DNA from: Planctomycetota bacterium
GTDB taxonomy: Bacteria > Planctomycetota > B15-G4
Direction: 5' to 3'
Assembly: GCA_029245865.1 (NCBI GenBank)
Contig: JAQWOM010000037.1
Coordinates: 29,655-93,654 of the forward strand
Length of the DNA: 64,000 nt
The position numbers were made by a program, and so were the translations under genes. The stretch's first letter is position 1; every line of letters begins with the position of its first letter. This document shows, piece after piece, positions 44,667-52,562 of the stretch. The notes below the pieces were generated by a model. That model was not told the DNA's origin and made no database searches. It saw only the letters and a program-made list of their open reading frames with translations.

Positions 44667-45694
44667 TCACGTTCGGAATTCCATGGTTACTGGCACTGCT
44701 GCCCCTCCCTTGGCTGGTCCGCCACTTCGCGCCCGCAGCGAAACCCGCACAGTCTGCCGCATTGCGTGTTCCATTCTTCGGACACCTGGCCTCTCGCGCA
44801 GGCGGATTCACTCGCGGCACACCCCGCAACAATTGGAAGACATGGCTCGTGCTGTCGCTCGCCTGGCTCCTCCTGGTTGGCTCCGCAGCACGGCCCCAGT
44901 GGCTTGGTCCGGCCCAGGCCGTGCCGACAGAGGGGCGTGACCTGATGCTCGCGCTCGATGTGTCAGGAAGCATGGCGCAGGACGACTTCACAGTTTCGGG
45001 TCGCGCCGTCGACAGGCTAAGCGTTGTGCGCGCCGTCGCCGATCAGTTCGTCGCCGACCGAGAAGGCGACCGTGTTGGCCTCGTCCTGTTCGGGTCGCGC
45101 GCTTACCTCCAAGCGCCACCGACTGCCGACCTGGACACCGTACGCGACTTTCTTGGTGAAGCAGAAGTTGGCCTCGCAGGCAAAGAAACCGCCATCGGAG
45201 ATGCCGTTGGGTTGGCCGTCAAACACTTGCGCAACCGCCCAGAAGGCGACCGCGTACTGGTCTTGCTGAGCGACGGTGCGTCCAACGCGGGTGTTCTGGA
45301 TCCCATGTTGGCAGCAGACCTGGCCAAAAAAGAGGGCGTGCGCATCCACACCATCGGCGTGGGTGCAGATCGAATGGCCGTCAACACCGTCTTCGGAACC
45401 CAGATCGTGGACCCTTCTGCCGACCTTGATGAGAAGACGCTTGCCTCCATCGCCGAGATGACAGGCGGACAGTCTTTCCGGGCCAAGAGCACAGAAGGTC
45501 TGCTCGAGGTGTACCGCGAGATCGACGCTCTTGAACCCACCATTGGTGAAGAGCAATTCGTCCGTCCCACAAAACAACTCTTCTATTGGCCGCTCGGTGC
45601 GGCCTTCGCCTTGTCCGCGCTGTACGCGATTGGATGCATCCTGCGACCAGGAAGCTCAGCCCTCGCCAGCAGCTCTGCCTGGAGGACCGCCTGA
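44663..45694 (+). CDS. batA: BatA-like von Willebrand A membrane protein (operon 2)
   Basis: A 343-residue inner-membrane protein with TM segments near 4-20 and 62-78, a VWA domain with intact MIDAS DVSGS (99-103), LFGSRAYLQAPPTADLDTV, KETAIGDAVGLAVKHL and RVLVLLSDGASNAG, and a C-terminal TM (about 305-325). ATG 44663 is preferred to an upstream one because it overlaps the preceding stop as ATGA and begins the TM. The next gene starts two bases after its stop. Confidence 0.9.
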   Translation: MITFGIPWLLALLPLPWLVRHFAPAAKPAQSAALRVPFFGHLASRAGGFTRGTPRNNWKTWLVLSLAWLLLVGSAARPQWLGPAQAVPTEGRDLMLALDVSGSMAQDDFTVSGRAVDRLSVVRAVADQFVADREGDRVGLVLFGSRAYLQAPPTADLDTVRDFLGEAEVGLAGKETAIGDAVGLAVKHLRNRPEGDRVLVLLSDGASNAGVLDPMLAADLAKKEGVRIHTIGVGADRMAVNTVFGTQIVDPSADLDEKTLASIAEMTGGQSFRAKSTEGLLEVYREIDALEPTIGEEQFVRPTKQLFYWPLGAAFALSALYAIGCILRPGSSALASSSAWRTA

Positions 45695-45695
45695 C

Positions 45696-47678
45696 ATGCA
45701 ACCGCTCATTGATGCACAGGCCTTTCACTTTCTACGTCCACTCTGGCTCTTGAGCCTGGTGCCTCTCGTCCCCCTGCTCTGGATGGCGCGGCGTCGCGCT
45801 CTGAATGCTTCTGCCTGGACGCGTGTCTGCGATCCGGCGCTGCTCCGCCATCTCACGGTGGATTCCAGCCAGCGGGCTCGGCGATGGCCACTCGCCATGC
45901 TGGCAGCAGGCTGGATCGCTTCAGGACTCGCCATGGCAGGTCCGACCTGGACGCGCCTCCCGACGCCCTCTTTTCGCGAGCCATCCTCCACGGTGATTGT
46001 GATGAACCTGGCTCCCACAATGGATGCGCAGGACATCGAGCCCAGCCGTCTCACTCGCGCTCGCTACAAAGCCCTGGACCTTCTTCAACGAGATGCTGAC
46101 GGGCAGTTCGCCTTGGTGGTCTTCGGCGAGCAGCCTTGCCCTGTCACTCCCTTGTGCGACGACCCCAAAGTGGTCGCAGATGTGGTTCCACTGCTTGAAA
46201 CCGACCTGATGCCGGGCCGGGGTGTGTCTGTGGGCCGCGCCCTTGATGAAGCCCGCGACCTGCTGACTCAGGCCGGATCCACCGAAGCTCGCATCCTGCT
46301 GGTAACCGATGGCGCTGGTGACGACCCCGCAGATGCCGAACGCGCAGCTCGCGAGGCATTCGGAGACGGCTACTCCGTGTCGGTGCTTGGAGTGGGCACG
46401 GAAGCCGGTGGACAGCAACTGAATGGCCGAGTTCGAAGCGTCCACGGACTCAACACCGAAGCACTTCGTCGCCTGGCGTCCGCAGGTGGCGGACACTTTT
46501 CAGAAATGTCTACGGACGACAGCGACCTCGAGCGAGTGCTTCCTCATCGAGAGGCAAGTTCTTCGCCAGAGTCGAACGTGGCCCGCGAAGGTCGCGGAGT
46601 GGATGTCGACACCTGGGCTGACATGGGTGTCTTTCTCGTGTTGATTCCCTTGCTTCTCGCACCGATCGCTTTTCGCAAGGGGTGGAACACCAGCGCACCT
46701 GCCCTCGTCTTACTCGCCGGGTTTTCCGGTCCTGTCGAGGAGGGTGACACGCTCTCCGAATGGTTCCAACGCCCAGATCAACAGGCCCAAACGGCCTTTG
46801 AAGCCGGAGATCACGCACGTGCCTCAGAGCTTTTCGAAAATCCCAACTGGCGTGCCGCAGCACTCTACCGGGAGGGTCGTTACGACGAAGTCGAATCGAC
46901 ACTGAGGGGTCAAGCAAACATCGAATCGCTCTACAACCTGGGCAATGCACTCGCTCACCAGGAGCGCTTCGAAGAGGCCATCGCGGCCTATGACAAGGTG
47001 CTCGCTCAGGATGGTGGGCATGAAGACGCCCGATTCAATCGGGATCTTCTCCAGGAGTTGCTTGACCAGCAACAGGAACAGGAACAGGAACAGGAACAGG
47101 AACAGGAACAAGAACAAGAACAAGAACAAGAACAGTCCGGCCAGCAAGGTCAAGAGAAGCAACAAGAACAAGAACAGTCCGGCCAACAAGGTCAAGAGCA
47201 ACAACAAGGACAAGACCAGCCCGGCCAGCAAGATCAAGAGCAGCAACAAGAACAAGACCAGCCCGGCCAGCAAGATCAAGAGCAGCAACAAGAACAAGGC
47301 CAGCCCGGCCAACAAGGTCAAGAGCAGCAACAAGAACAAGACTCGTCCGGCCAGCAAGACCAGTCCGCCGGCCAGTCGACCGAAGAACGCAACGAGGACA
47401 CGGGAGCGGAGCCCTCCCCAGAGGCGACCTACGAGGAAGTCACTGGCTCCGAGTCCGAGGCCGCACAGGACGATGCGTTGTCATCCGCTTCCCCGACGGA
47501 AGAAGTCCCTGAGGGTCGGCCTGTAGGCGTGGACGCCCCCGCCTCACTCAGTGAAAACGATCAAGCAGTCGAGCAATGGCTCGGCCGCATCCCTGATGAC
47601 CCGGCAGGTCTGCTCCGAGAGCGGATTCGTCGCCGATATGTCGAGCGCCAGTTGCGCTCGAGAAGGAGCTTCCCATGA
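45696..47678 (+). CDS. BatB-BatC fusion: VWA-like domain, TPRs and Gln/Glu-rich tail (operon 2)
   Basis: A 660-residue protein combining what are two genes in operon 1. Residues 1-320 follow BatB: two N-terminal TMs (about 14-30, 64-82), a VWA-like fold and a TM near 310-325. The MIDAS position reads NLAPT (104-108) instead of DxSxS, so the metal site is lost. Residues about 365-455 form TPR-like repeats (ALYREGRYDEVESTL, SLYNLGNALAHQERFEEAIAAYDKVL), as in BatC. A Gln/Glu-rich tract with 14-residue repeats (about 460-560) and an acidic then basic end follow. GGAGG stands ten bases before ATG 45696. The stop overlaps batD by four bases. Confidence 0.88.
   Translation: MQPLIDAQAFHFLRPLWLLSLVPLVPLLWMARRRALNASAWTRVCDPALLRHLTVDSSQRARRWPLAMLAAGWIASGLAMAGPTWTRLPTPSFREPSSTVIVMNLAPTMDAQDIEPSRLTRARYKALDLLQRDADGQFALVVFGEQPCPVTPLCDDPKVVADVVPLLETDLMPGRGVSVGRALDEARDLLTQAGSTEARILLVTDGAGDDPADAERAAREAFGDGYSVSVLGVGTEAGGQQLNGRVRSVHGLNTEALRRLASAGGGHFSEMSTDDSDLERVLPHREASSSPESNVAREGRGVDVDTWADMGVFLVLIPLLLAPIAFRKGWNTSAPALVLLAGFSGPVEEGDTLSEWFQRPDQQAQTAFEAGDHARASELFENPNWRAAALYREGRYDEVESTLRGQANIESLYNLGNALAHQERFEEAIAAYDKVLAQDGGHEDARFNRDLLQELLDQQQEQEQEQEQEQEQEQEQEQEQSGQQGQEKQQEQEQSGQQGQEQQQGQDQPGQQDQEQQQEQDQPGQQDQEQQQEQGQPGQQGQEQQQEQDSSGQQDQSAGQSTEERNEDTGAEPSPEATYEEVTGSESEAAQDDALSSASPTEEVPEGRPVGVDAPASLSENDQAVEQWLGRIPDDPAGLLRERIRRRYVERQLRSRRSFP
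47071..47363 (+). repeat. In-frame coding minisatellite (6-bp and 42-bp tandem repeats)
   Basis: A run of hexamers (caggaa, then caagaa; about 47071-47129) encodes Gln-Glu dipeptides. It is followed by five copies of a 42-bp unit (47130-47339) encoding variants of EQSGQQGQEQQQEQ, and a partial sixth copy to about 47363. All units keep the reading frame. Such tracts expand and contract by slippage, so length variation between strains is likely. Confidence 0.9.
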
Positions 47679-49522
47679 CACGTCCCCTCTCCTTGTTCGT
47701 TTTTCTCGTGAGCTTGGTGCCGACCGCCCATTCACTGGCGAATGTCCCTTCGGCAAGCGCTTCGCTCGCAACACTCGGCACAGACCTCGAGGTCCGTGCC
47801 GAAAAGTCGCGCATCTCCGTAGGCGAAAGCTTCCAATTGCTCGTGCGCTACCGCGGCGACCGCCCGACAACGCCCGACCTGGCAAAGCTTGATGAAGACT
47901 TCGAAATCCTCGACGTTCAACAGTCCTCGCGCACGAGCATCGTGAATGGCATGCGAGACCAAAGCCTCGACTGGACAGTCAGCCTTACGCCTCGTCGCGA
48001 AGGCACTTTCCTGATTCCTTCCTTTCGCGTCGGAACAGATTCCTCCGACACCTTGCAGATCCAAGTTGATGCGACACGAAATGGGAAAGCGCTCTCTGCG
48101 AACGCGCCGGTCCGCCTGGAAGTCGAAGTCGATGACACGGAGCCCTATGTCCAGGGCAAGGTCACCGTCACAGCTCGCGTGTTCCTGGACGATTCGGTTC
48201 GCGACGGTGCTCTCGGCGACCCAACGCTCGAGGGAGCCCTAATCGAGCGCCTTGGGGAAGACACCTCTTATGAAACCGAACTCGACGGCAAGGCCTACTC
48301 GGTCGTAGAGCGCCGCTATGCAGTGTTCCCCCAGGCCAGTGGCCCTGTCACGATCCCACCCCTTGTTTTCGAAGGCACACAGCGCAACGCCTCGCGCACG
48401 AGCCGCTCTCCCTTTGGTGACCCCTTCTCGAACAGGCGCTCACTCATGGACGACTTCTTCGGAAATGACCCTTTTGGCTCGTCTTCACCCTCATCGCTCA
48501 TGAGCGGGATGTTCGATCGCGGACGTCGCCTGAGGACGCAATCAGAGGCGATTCAACTCGATGTCCAAGCCCGCCCAGACAGCACAGACGGCGGTTGGTT
48601 TCTGCCAGCACGGCACGTCGAACTCTTCGAGGAATGGTCTGAAGATCCGCCGACGTTTCGTGTGGGCGAACAAGTCATCCGCAACCTGGGCATCCAAGCC
48701 GTCGGTCTGTCGGGAGACCAGCTTCCCGACCTGAGACTCCCCGAAGTGAGAGGTCTCAAGCAGTACCCAGAGACTGCCCAGAACCGAACCTTCGCGAACG
48801 ACGGCGAGACCGTTGCCGTCCGAGTTCAACGCGTGCCCATGATTCCGACCGACGCGGGCGATCTCACACTCCCCGCCGTAGAACTGACCTGGTGGGACAC
48901 GGAAGCCGACGCCGAACAAACAGCCCTTCTCCCCGAACAAACGGTCCATGTTCTTCCTGCCACCGGCGTGACCCCCATGGCAAACTTCGCCACAGCCGAA
49001 TCTCCGATCCAGGTCGAAGCCTCGGACTTTGACGAGGTGGACCCGAATTCAGACTCCTCTTCTCGGGACAGAGGACTCGACTGGACTCTCTGGGGCCCTC
49101 TCATGGGCATGGCCACCCTGTGCACTCTCGGCATCGGCGCCCTGGCCGTCCGCCGGCGGCGCAAGAACTGGGCTGCAACTCAGTCAGAGGAAAACCCCGT
49201 GGAGCCCCTCGGCCACTCGGAATCGGCCCTGCGCAAAGCCTGCTTTGCGGGGGATGCCGCGGCCGCAACTCAAGCTCTGGTCAGCGTTGGCCGAGCACGC
49301 GACCGGCATGCCTCGATCTCCAATGCGGGTGAAGTCGCCAACTTCTTCGGCGACGAACGGCTGACAGAGGCAATCCATCAGTTGACCAAGGCAGCCTATG
49401 CCCCGGGAGAAATGGCCTGGGACGGCAAAACCCTCTGGGAGGCCTACCGCAAGTGCCGGCGCCGCCGAATGGCCCCCACATCGTCCTCTGAGGCCCTGCC
49501 TTCTCTTTACCCCTCCGACTGA
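47675..49522 (+). CDS. batD: BatD-like membrane protein (operon 2)
   Basis: A 615-residue protein: signal peptide (1-22), repeated beta domains (LEVRAEKSRISVGESFQLLVRY, EDTEPYVQGKVTVTARVFLDDSV), a Ser/Phe-rich insertion (SRSPFGDPFSNRRSLMDDFFG, about 250-270), one TM near 470-490 (LWGPLMGMATLCTLGIGALAV) and a cytoplasmic helical tail. This is the typical BatD layout. ATGA overlap with the fusion gene upstream. It is the last gene of operon 2; no batE counterpart follows, and the two-component genes begin 82 bp later. Confidence 0.88.
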   Translation: MTRPLSLFVFLVSLVPTAHSLANVPSASASLATLGTDLEVRAEKSRISVGESFQLLVRYRGDRPTTPDLAKLDEDFEILDVQQSSRTSIVNGMRDQSLDWTVSLTPRREGTFLIPSFRVGTDSSDTLQIQVDATRNGKALSANAPVRLEVEVDDTEPYVQGKVTVTARVFLDDSVRDGALGDPTLEGALIERLGEDTSYETELDGKAYSVVERRYAVFPQASGPVTIPPLVFEGTQRNASRTSRSPFGDPFSNRRSLMDDFFGNDPFGSSSPSSLMSGMFDRGRRLRTQSEAIQLDVQARPDSTDGGWFLPARHVELFEEWSEDPPTFRVGEQVIRNLGIQAVGLSGDQLPDLRLPEVRGLKQYPETAQNRTFANDGETVAVRVQRVPMIPTDAGDLTLPAVELTWWDTEADAEQTALLPEQTVHVLPATGVTPMANFATAESPIQVEASDFDEVDPNSDSSSRDRGLDWTLWGPLMGMATLCTLGIGALAVRRRRKNWAATQSEENPVEPLGHSESALRKACFAGDAAAATQALVSVGRARDRHASISNAGEVANFFGDERLTEAIHQLTKAAYAPGEMAWDGKTLWEAYRKCRRRRMAPTSSSEALPSLYPSD

Positions 49523-49604
49523 ACGAAACCCCGCCCACTTCGATCGAGCATTCGAACGAGAGCTCGGATCTCTATACTGCAGCGCTGATACGGAACGGGC
49601 CTGC

Positions 49605-50282
49605 ATGAAGATCCTTATCCTCGAGGACGACCGCGTGGCCTCGGATTACCTTGCAAAAGGTCTCCGGGAGCGCGGCTACGTGGTCGATCAGATCGAAGAC
49701 GGTCTTGAGGGGCTGGTCCGTGCTCGTCACGAGCCCTATGACGTCTTGATCGTGGATCGCATGCTGCCGTCATTGGACGGCCTTGCCGTCATCGAAGCGC
49801 TGCGTAGCGCCGGGCAGCACACGCCAGTTCTCATCGTGAGCGCCCTCGGGTCAGTCGATGAACGCGTGCGTGGCCTGCGTGCCGGCGGCGACGACTACCT
49901 GGTGAAGCCCTATGCGTTTTCAGAACTCCTGGCGCGTCTCGAAGTCCTCGCACGCCGTCGGTCAACTGCTCCCGTGGAAACTGAACTGCGGGTCGGCGAT
50001 CTCGCCCTCGACCTGCTGACTCGCGAGGTCACACGAGCAGGCACCGAGATACCCCTTCAAGCGCGCGAGTTTCAATTGCTTGAATATCTCATGCAACATG
50101 CGAACCAAGTGGTCACTCGAACCATGCTGCTGGAGTCTGTATGGGACTACCACTTTGACCCTCAAACCAACGTCATCGACGTGCACATCAGTCGGTTACG
50201 AAAGAAAATCGATAAAGACTTTGAGTACCCGCTCATCCACACGGTGCGGGGCGCTGGATACATGATCCGTGAAGGAACGTAG
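49605..50282 (+). CDS. OmpR-family response regulator
   Basis: A 225-residue two-domain regulator. The receiver has the acidic pair at ILEDDR, phosphorylation site Asp51 in LIVDRMLP and Lys101 in YLVKPY. The C-terminal winged helix (about 125-222) carries FQLLEYLMQHANQVVTRTMLLE, NVIDVHISRLRKKID and IHTVRGAGYMI. It is the partner of the histidine kinase whose GTG start lies 14 bp inside its 3' end. ATG 49605 begins the normal domain; a longer frame lies in batD. The upstream TATACT (49572 region) could be a -10, but this is weak. Confidence 0.94.
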   Translation: MKILILEDDRVASDYLAKGLRERGYVVDQIEDGLEGLVRARHEPYDVLIVDRMLPSLDGLAVIEALRSAGQHTPVLIVSALGSVDERVRGLRAGGDDYLVKPYAFSELLARLEVLARRRSTAPVETELRVGDLALDLLTREVTRAGTEIPLQAREFQLLEYLMQHANQVVTRTMLLESVWDYHFDPQTNVIDVHISRLRKKIDKDFEYPLIHTVRGAGYMIREGT

Positions 50283-51666
50283 CCCAAAGCGCTCGATCCG
50301 CCGGCGCCTCGCTCTTGCGCTTGTGGCCTACTCCATGGGCTGTGTCGTCCTGAGTCTTCTGGCGGTCTATGCAGGCGTCGTCGTTCCCGATCGCCAGCGA
50401 GTCGACAGCACCCTTCTCGAGGAAATCGGCAACATCAGGGCTCTTGATGGCGAGGCCGATCACGGACCCGTTGAGAAAGCCATCGCAGAGCGCAGCGGCA
50501 CGGAAGCAGAATCTGGCCTCTTCTATGCCTACTGGGAAAACGAGACCCAGATCACCCTTGCCGGCAACATGGCCCCGCCCGCCGAAGGTGCGCTGGGCCT
50601 TCCAGGGACTCTGGCCGATAGCGACGGAGCCCGTCTTGCAACCTACGTCATCCAAGAACGCCACCTGCGAGTCGCCCGGCAGGTGATGCCGTCCGACCGC
50701 TCGGTCGTTGTCGCTCAGGACATCACTCCACAGATGACCTTCGAGCGGCGATTGATCGAGACCTCCATGATCGTCGGCCTGATTGCCCTCATGCTCGCCA
50801 TAGGCACCGGCCTCTGGCTGAGCCGCGGCCTCCTCGGCCGCGTGGAGCGCATGAATCGAATCATCCTTTCGATCCTGGGCGGCAAGCGCGACGCCCGTGT
50901 CCCCGTCAATCAACGCAGCGATGAGTTCGATACACTCGCTCTGCACTTCAACAAGCTGCTTGATGAGAACGCGCGATTGATTGCGCAAATGAGCGAAGTC
51001 ACCGAGAACATTGCCCACGACCTTCGCACACCGCTCACACGCATCCGTGGTTCCATCGAGTCTGCCCTGTCGAGTGCACGCGAGGCCTCGGCAGACACCG
51101 AAGTGATGCACCGTGTCCTGGCCGACACAACCGACCTACTCGAAACCTTTGGCGCCCTCCTGAGCATTGCCCGCGTCGAGAGCGGTGCCGAGAGTTCGAG
51201 CATGAAGACTCTGGACCTCTCGCAGCTCACGCGGGACGCCGTGGAACTCTACGAGCCCGCTGCCGATGAGGCTGGCTGCCGTATCGACTTCACGGCCGAA
51301 GAAAGCTTGTCTGTACGTGGTCACCGACATCTCCTCTTTCAAGCGCTCAGTAATCTGATCGACAATGCCCTGAAATTCGCGGCAAGCAGTGGGTCCTTGG
51401 AAGTGAATGTGCGTCGCGGACCAAGCGGGCCAGAATTGAGCATTTCCGACCGCGGGCCGGGCATTCCCGAAGACCAGCGAAAATACGTTTTGCAACGTTT
51501 CGTGCGGCTTGAGCAGTCACGAAATACACCCGGCACTGGCCTGGGGCTAAGCCTCGTAGCGGCTGTGGCTCAAATGCATGGTGCGAGCTTGACGCTGTCC
51601 GACAATGCTCCCGGCCTCTGCATCACGATCGCGTTTCCTGAGGGCGCCCCCCTGCCCCTCAAATGA
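50269..51666 (+). CDS. Membrane sensor histidine kinase
   Basis: A 465-residue kinase starting at GTG 50269, which overlaps the regulator by 14 bp. Two TMs (about 13-37 and 165-182) flank a periplasmic sensor of about 125 residues without a recognised fold. HAMP follows (about 183-235), then the H box NIAHDLRTPLTRIRG with His250, the N box SNLIDNALKFAA, the G1 box ISDRGPGIP and the G2 box GTGLGLSLV. The whole is the EnvZ/QseC-like arrangement. Stimulus unknown; its position directly after Bat operon 2 suggests envelope stress, but this is only context. Confidence 0.94.
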   Translation: MKERSPKRSIRRRLALALVAYSMGCVVLSLLAVYAGVVVPDRQRVDSTLLEEIGNIRALDGEADHGPVEKAIAERSGTEAESGLFYAYWENETQITLAGNMAPPAEGALGLPGTLADSDGARLATYVIQERHLRVARQVMPSDRSVVVAQDITPQMTFERRLIETSMIVGLIALMLAIGTGLWLSRGLLGRVERMNRIILSILGGKRDARVPVNQRSDEFDTLALHFNKLLDENARLIAQMSEVTENIAHDLRTPLTRIRGSIESALSSAREASADTEVMHRVLADTTDLLETFGALLSIARVESGAESSSMKTLDLSQLTRDAVELYEPAADEAGCRIDFTAEESLSVRGHRHLLFQALSNLIDNALKFAASSGSLEVNVRRGPSGPELSISDRGPGIPEDQRKYVLQRFVRLEQSRNTPGTGLGLSLVAAVAQMHGASLTLSDNAPGLCITIAFPEGAPLPLK

Positions 51667-51837
51667 GTGCTCGGTCACAACCGGCACGACGGCCCATACG
51701 AGCCGCAGCCACCACCGTTTCACGCGGGGACCGAGGGTCTGTATGCTCCCTGACCCTCGAAGCAGAAATCATTGTGCTTCGTAGGCATCACCCTCAACAA
51801 CTCATCAACCCACCAACAACACGAGCACGAATCAGAC

Positions 51838-52437
51838 ATGACTAACTTCATCGGCAAGGCAGCGCCCGACTTCTCTGCACCGGCTGTCATGGCCGACGGC
51901 ACCACGAAAACCGTCAGCCTTTCAGACTACGCCGGACAATACGTCGCCCTCTTCTTCTACCCGAAAGATTTCACTTTCGTGTGCCCCTCCGAACTCATCG
52001 CCTTCGATCATCGCATTGCGGAATTCGAAAAGCGTGGCGTTCAGGTGCTGGGTGTCTCGATGGACGATGCAGAGACCCATGCGCGCTGGCGTGACACAGC
52101 CATCAATGATGGCGGCGTTGGCCCCCTGAAATACCCGCTCATCGCAGACACGGACAAAAAGCTCTCCGAAGCATACGACGTGGTGCACGCGGACAGCGGC
52201 TTCTCTGCACGAGGCACTTTCCTCATGGATCCAGAAGGCGTCTGCTGGCATGCGGTCGTCAACAACCTGCCGCTTGGCCGGGATGTCGACGAGTTGCTGC
52301 GCGCCGTAGACGGCGTCCAGTTCTTCAAGGAGAACGGCGAGGTTTGCCCGGCGGGCTGGTCGGCCGGAAAGGCCGGCATGGCCCCCAACGACGAGGGCGT
52401 GAAGTCTTACCTCACGGATCACGCTGGCAGCCTCTGA
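51838..52437 (+). CDS. 2-Cys peroxiredoxin (AhpC/Prx1 type)
   Basis: A 199-residue peroxidase reducing H2O2 and alkyl hydroperoxides. The peroxidatic Cys49 lies in FYPKDFTFVCPSE and the resolving Cys170 in GEVCPAGW, the typical 2-Cys arrangement. The conserved EFEKRGVQVLGVSMDD and PLIADTDKKLSEAYDV are present. ATG 51838 gives the normal N-terminus; no strong ribosome site is evident. A hairpin with T-rich flank follows (52478-52524). The reductant (thioredoxin or AhpF-like) is not in the window. Confidence 0.95.
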   Translation: MTNFIGKAAPDFSAPAVMADGTTKTVSLSDYAGQYVALFFYPKDFTFVCPSELIAFDHRIAEFEKRGVQVLGVSMDDAETHARWRDTAINDGGVGPLKYPLIADTDKKLSEAYDVVHADSGFSARGTFLMDPEGVCWHAVVNNLPLGRDVDELLRAVDGVQFFKENGEVCPAGWSAGKAGMAPNDEGVKSYLTDHAGSL

Positions 52438-52477
52438 TGAGGTCTGCGGCGCGGCTCTCTGAGAGCCCGCTGACTGA

Positions 52478-52524
52478 CGAGCCCCGCCGAGCCCCGAGGT
52501 TTGACCTGGGTGCGGCGGGGCTCG
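52478..52524 (+). terminator. Rho-independent terminator candidate after the peroxiredoxin gene
   Basis: CGAGCCCCGCCG (52478-52489) and CGGCGGGGCTCG (52513-52524) form a perfect 12-bp stem around a 23-base loop, followed on the plus strand by the T-rich stretch TTGTCCTTCTT. It lies between the peroxiredoxin and the end of the convergent recG, so it may act in both directions. Confidence 0.65.
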
Positions 52525-52562
52525 TTGTCCTTCTTGCCCGACCCATCACAGGCCGTGGCGTC

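Noticed and set aside
46824-47357. Leucine-rich minus-strand frame that looks like membrane segments
   Set aside because: The poly-Leu arises only because it is the complement of the Gln/Glu repeat tract.
47130-47363. CRISPR-like tandem units
   Set aside because: Units are contiguous without unique spacers and encode an in-frame protein repeat.
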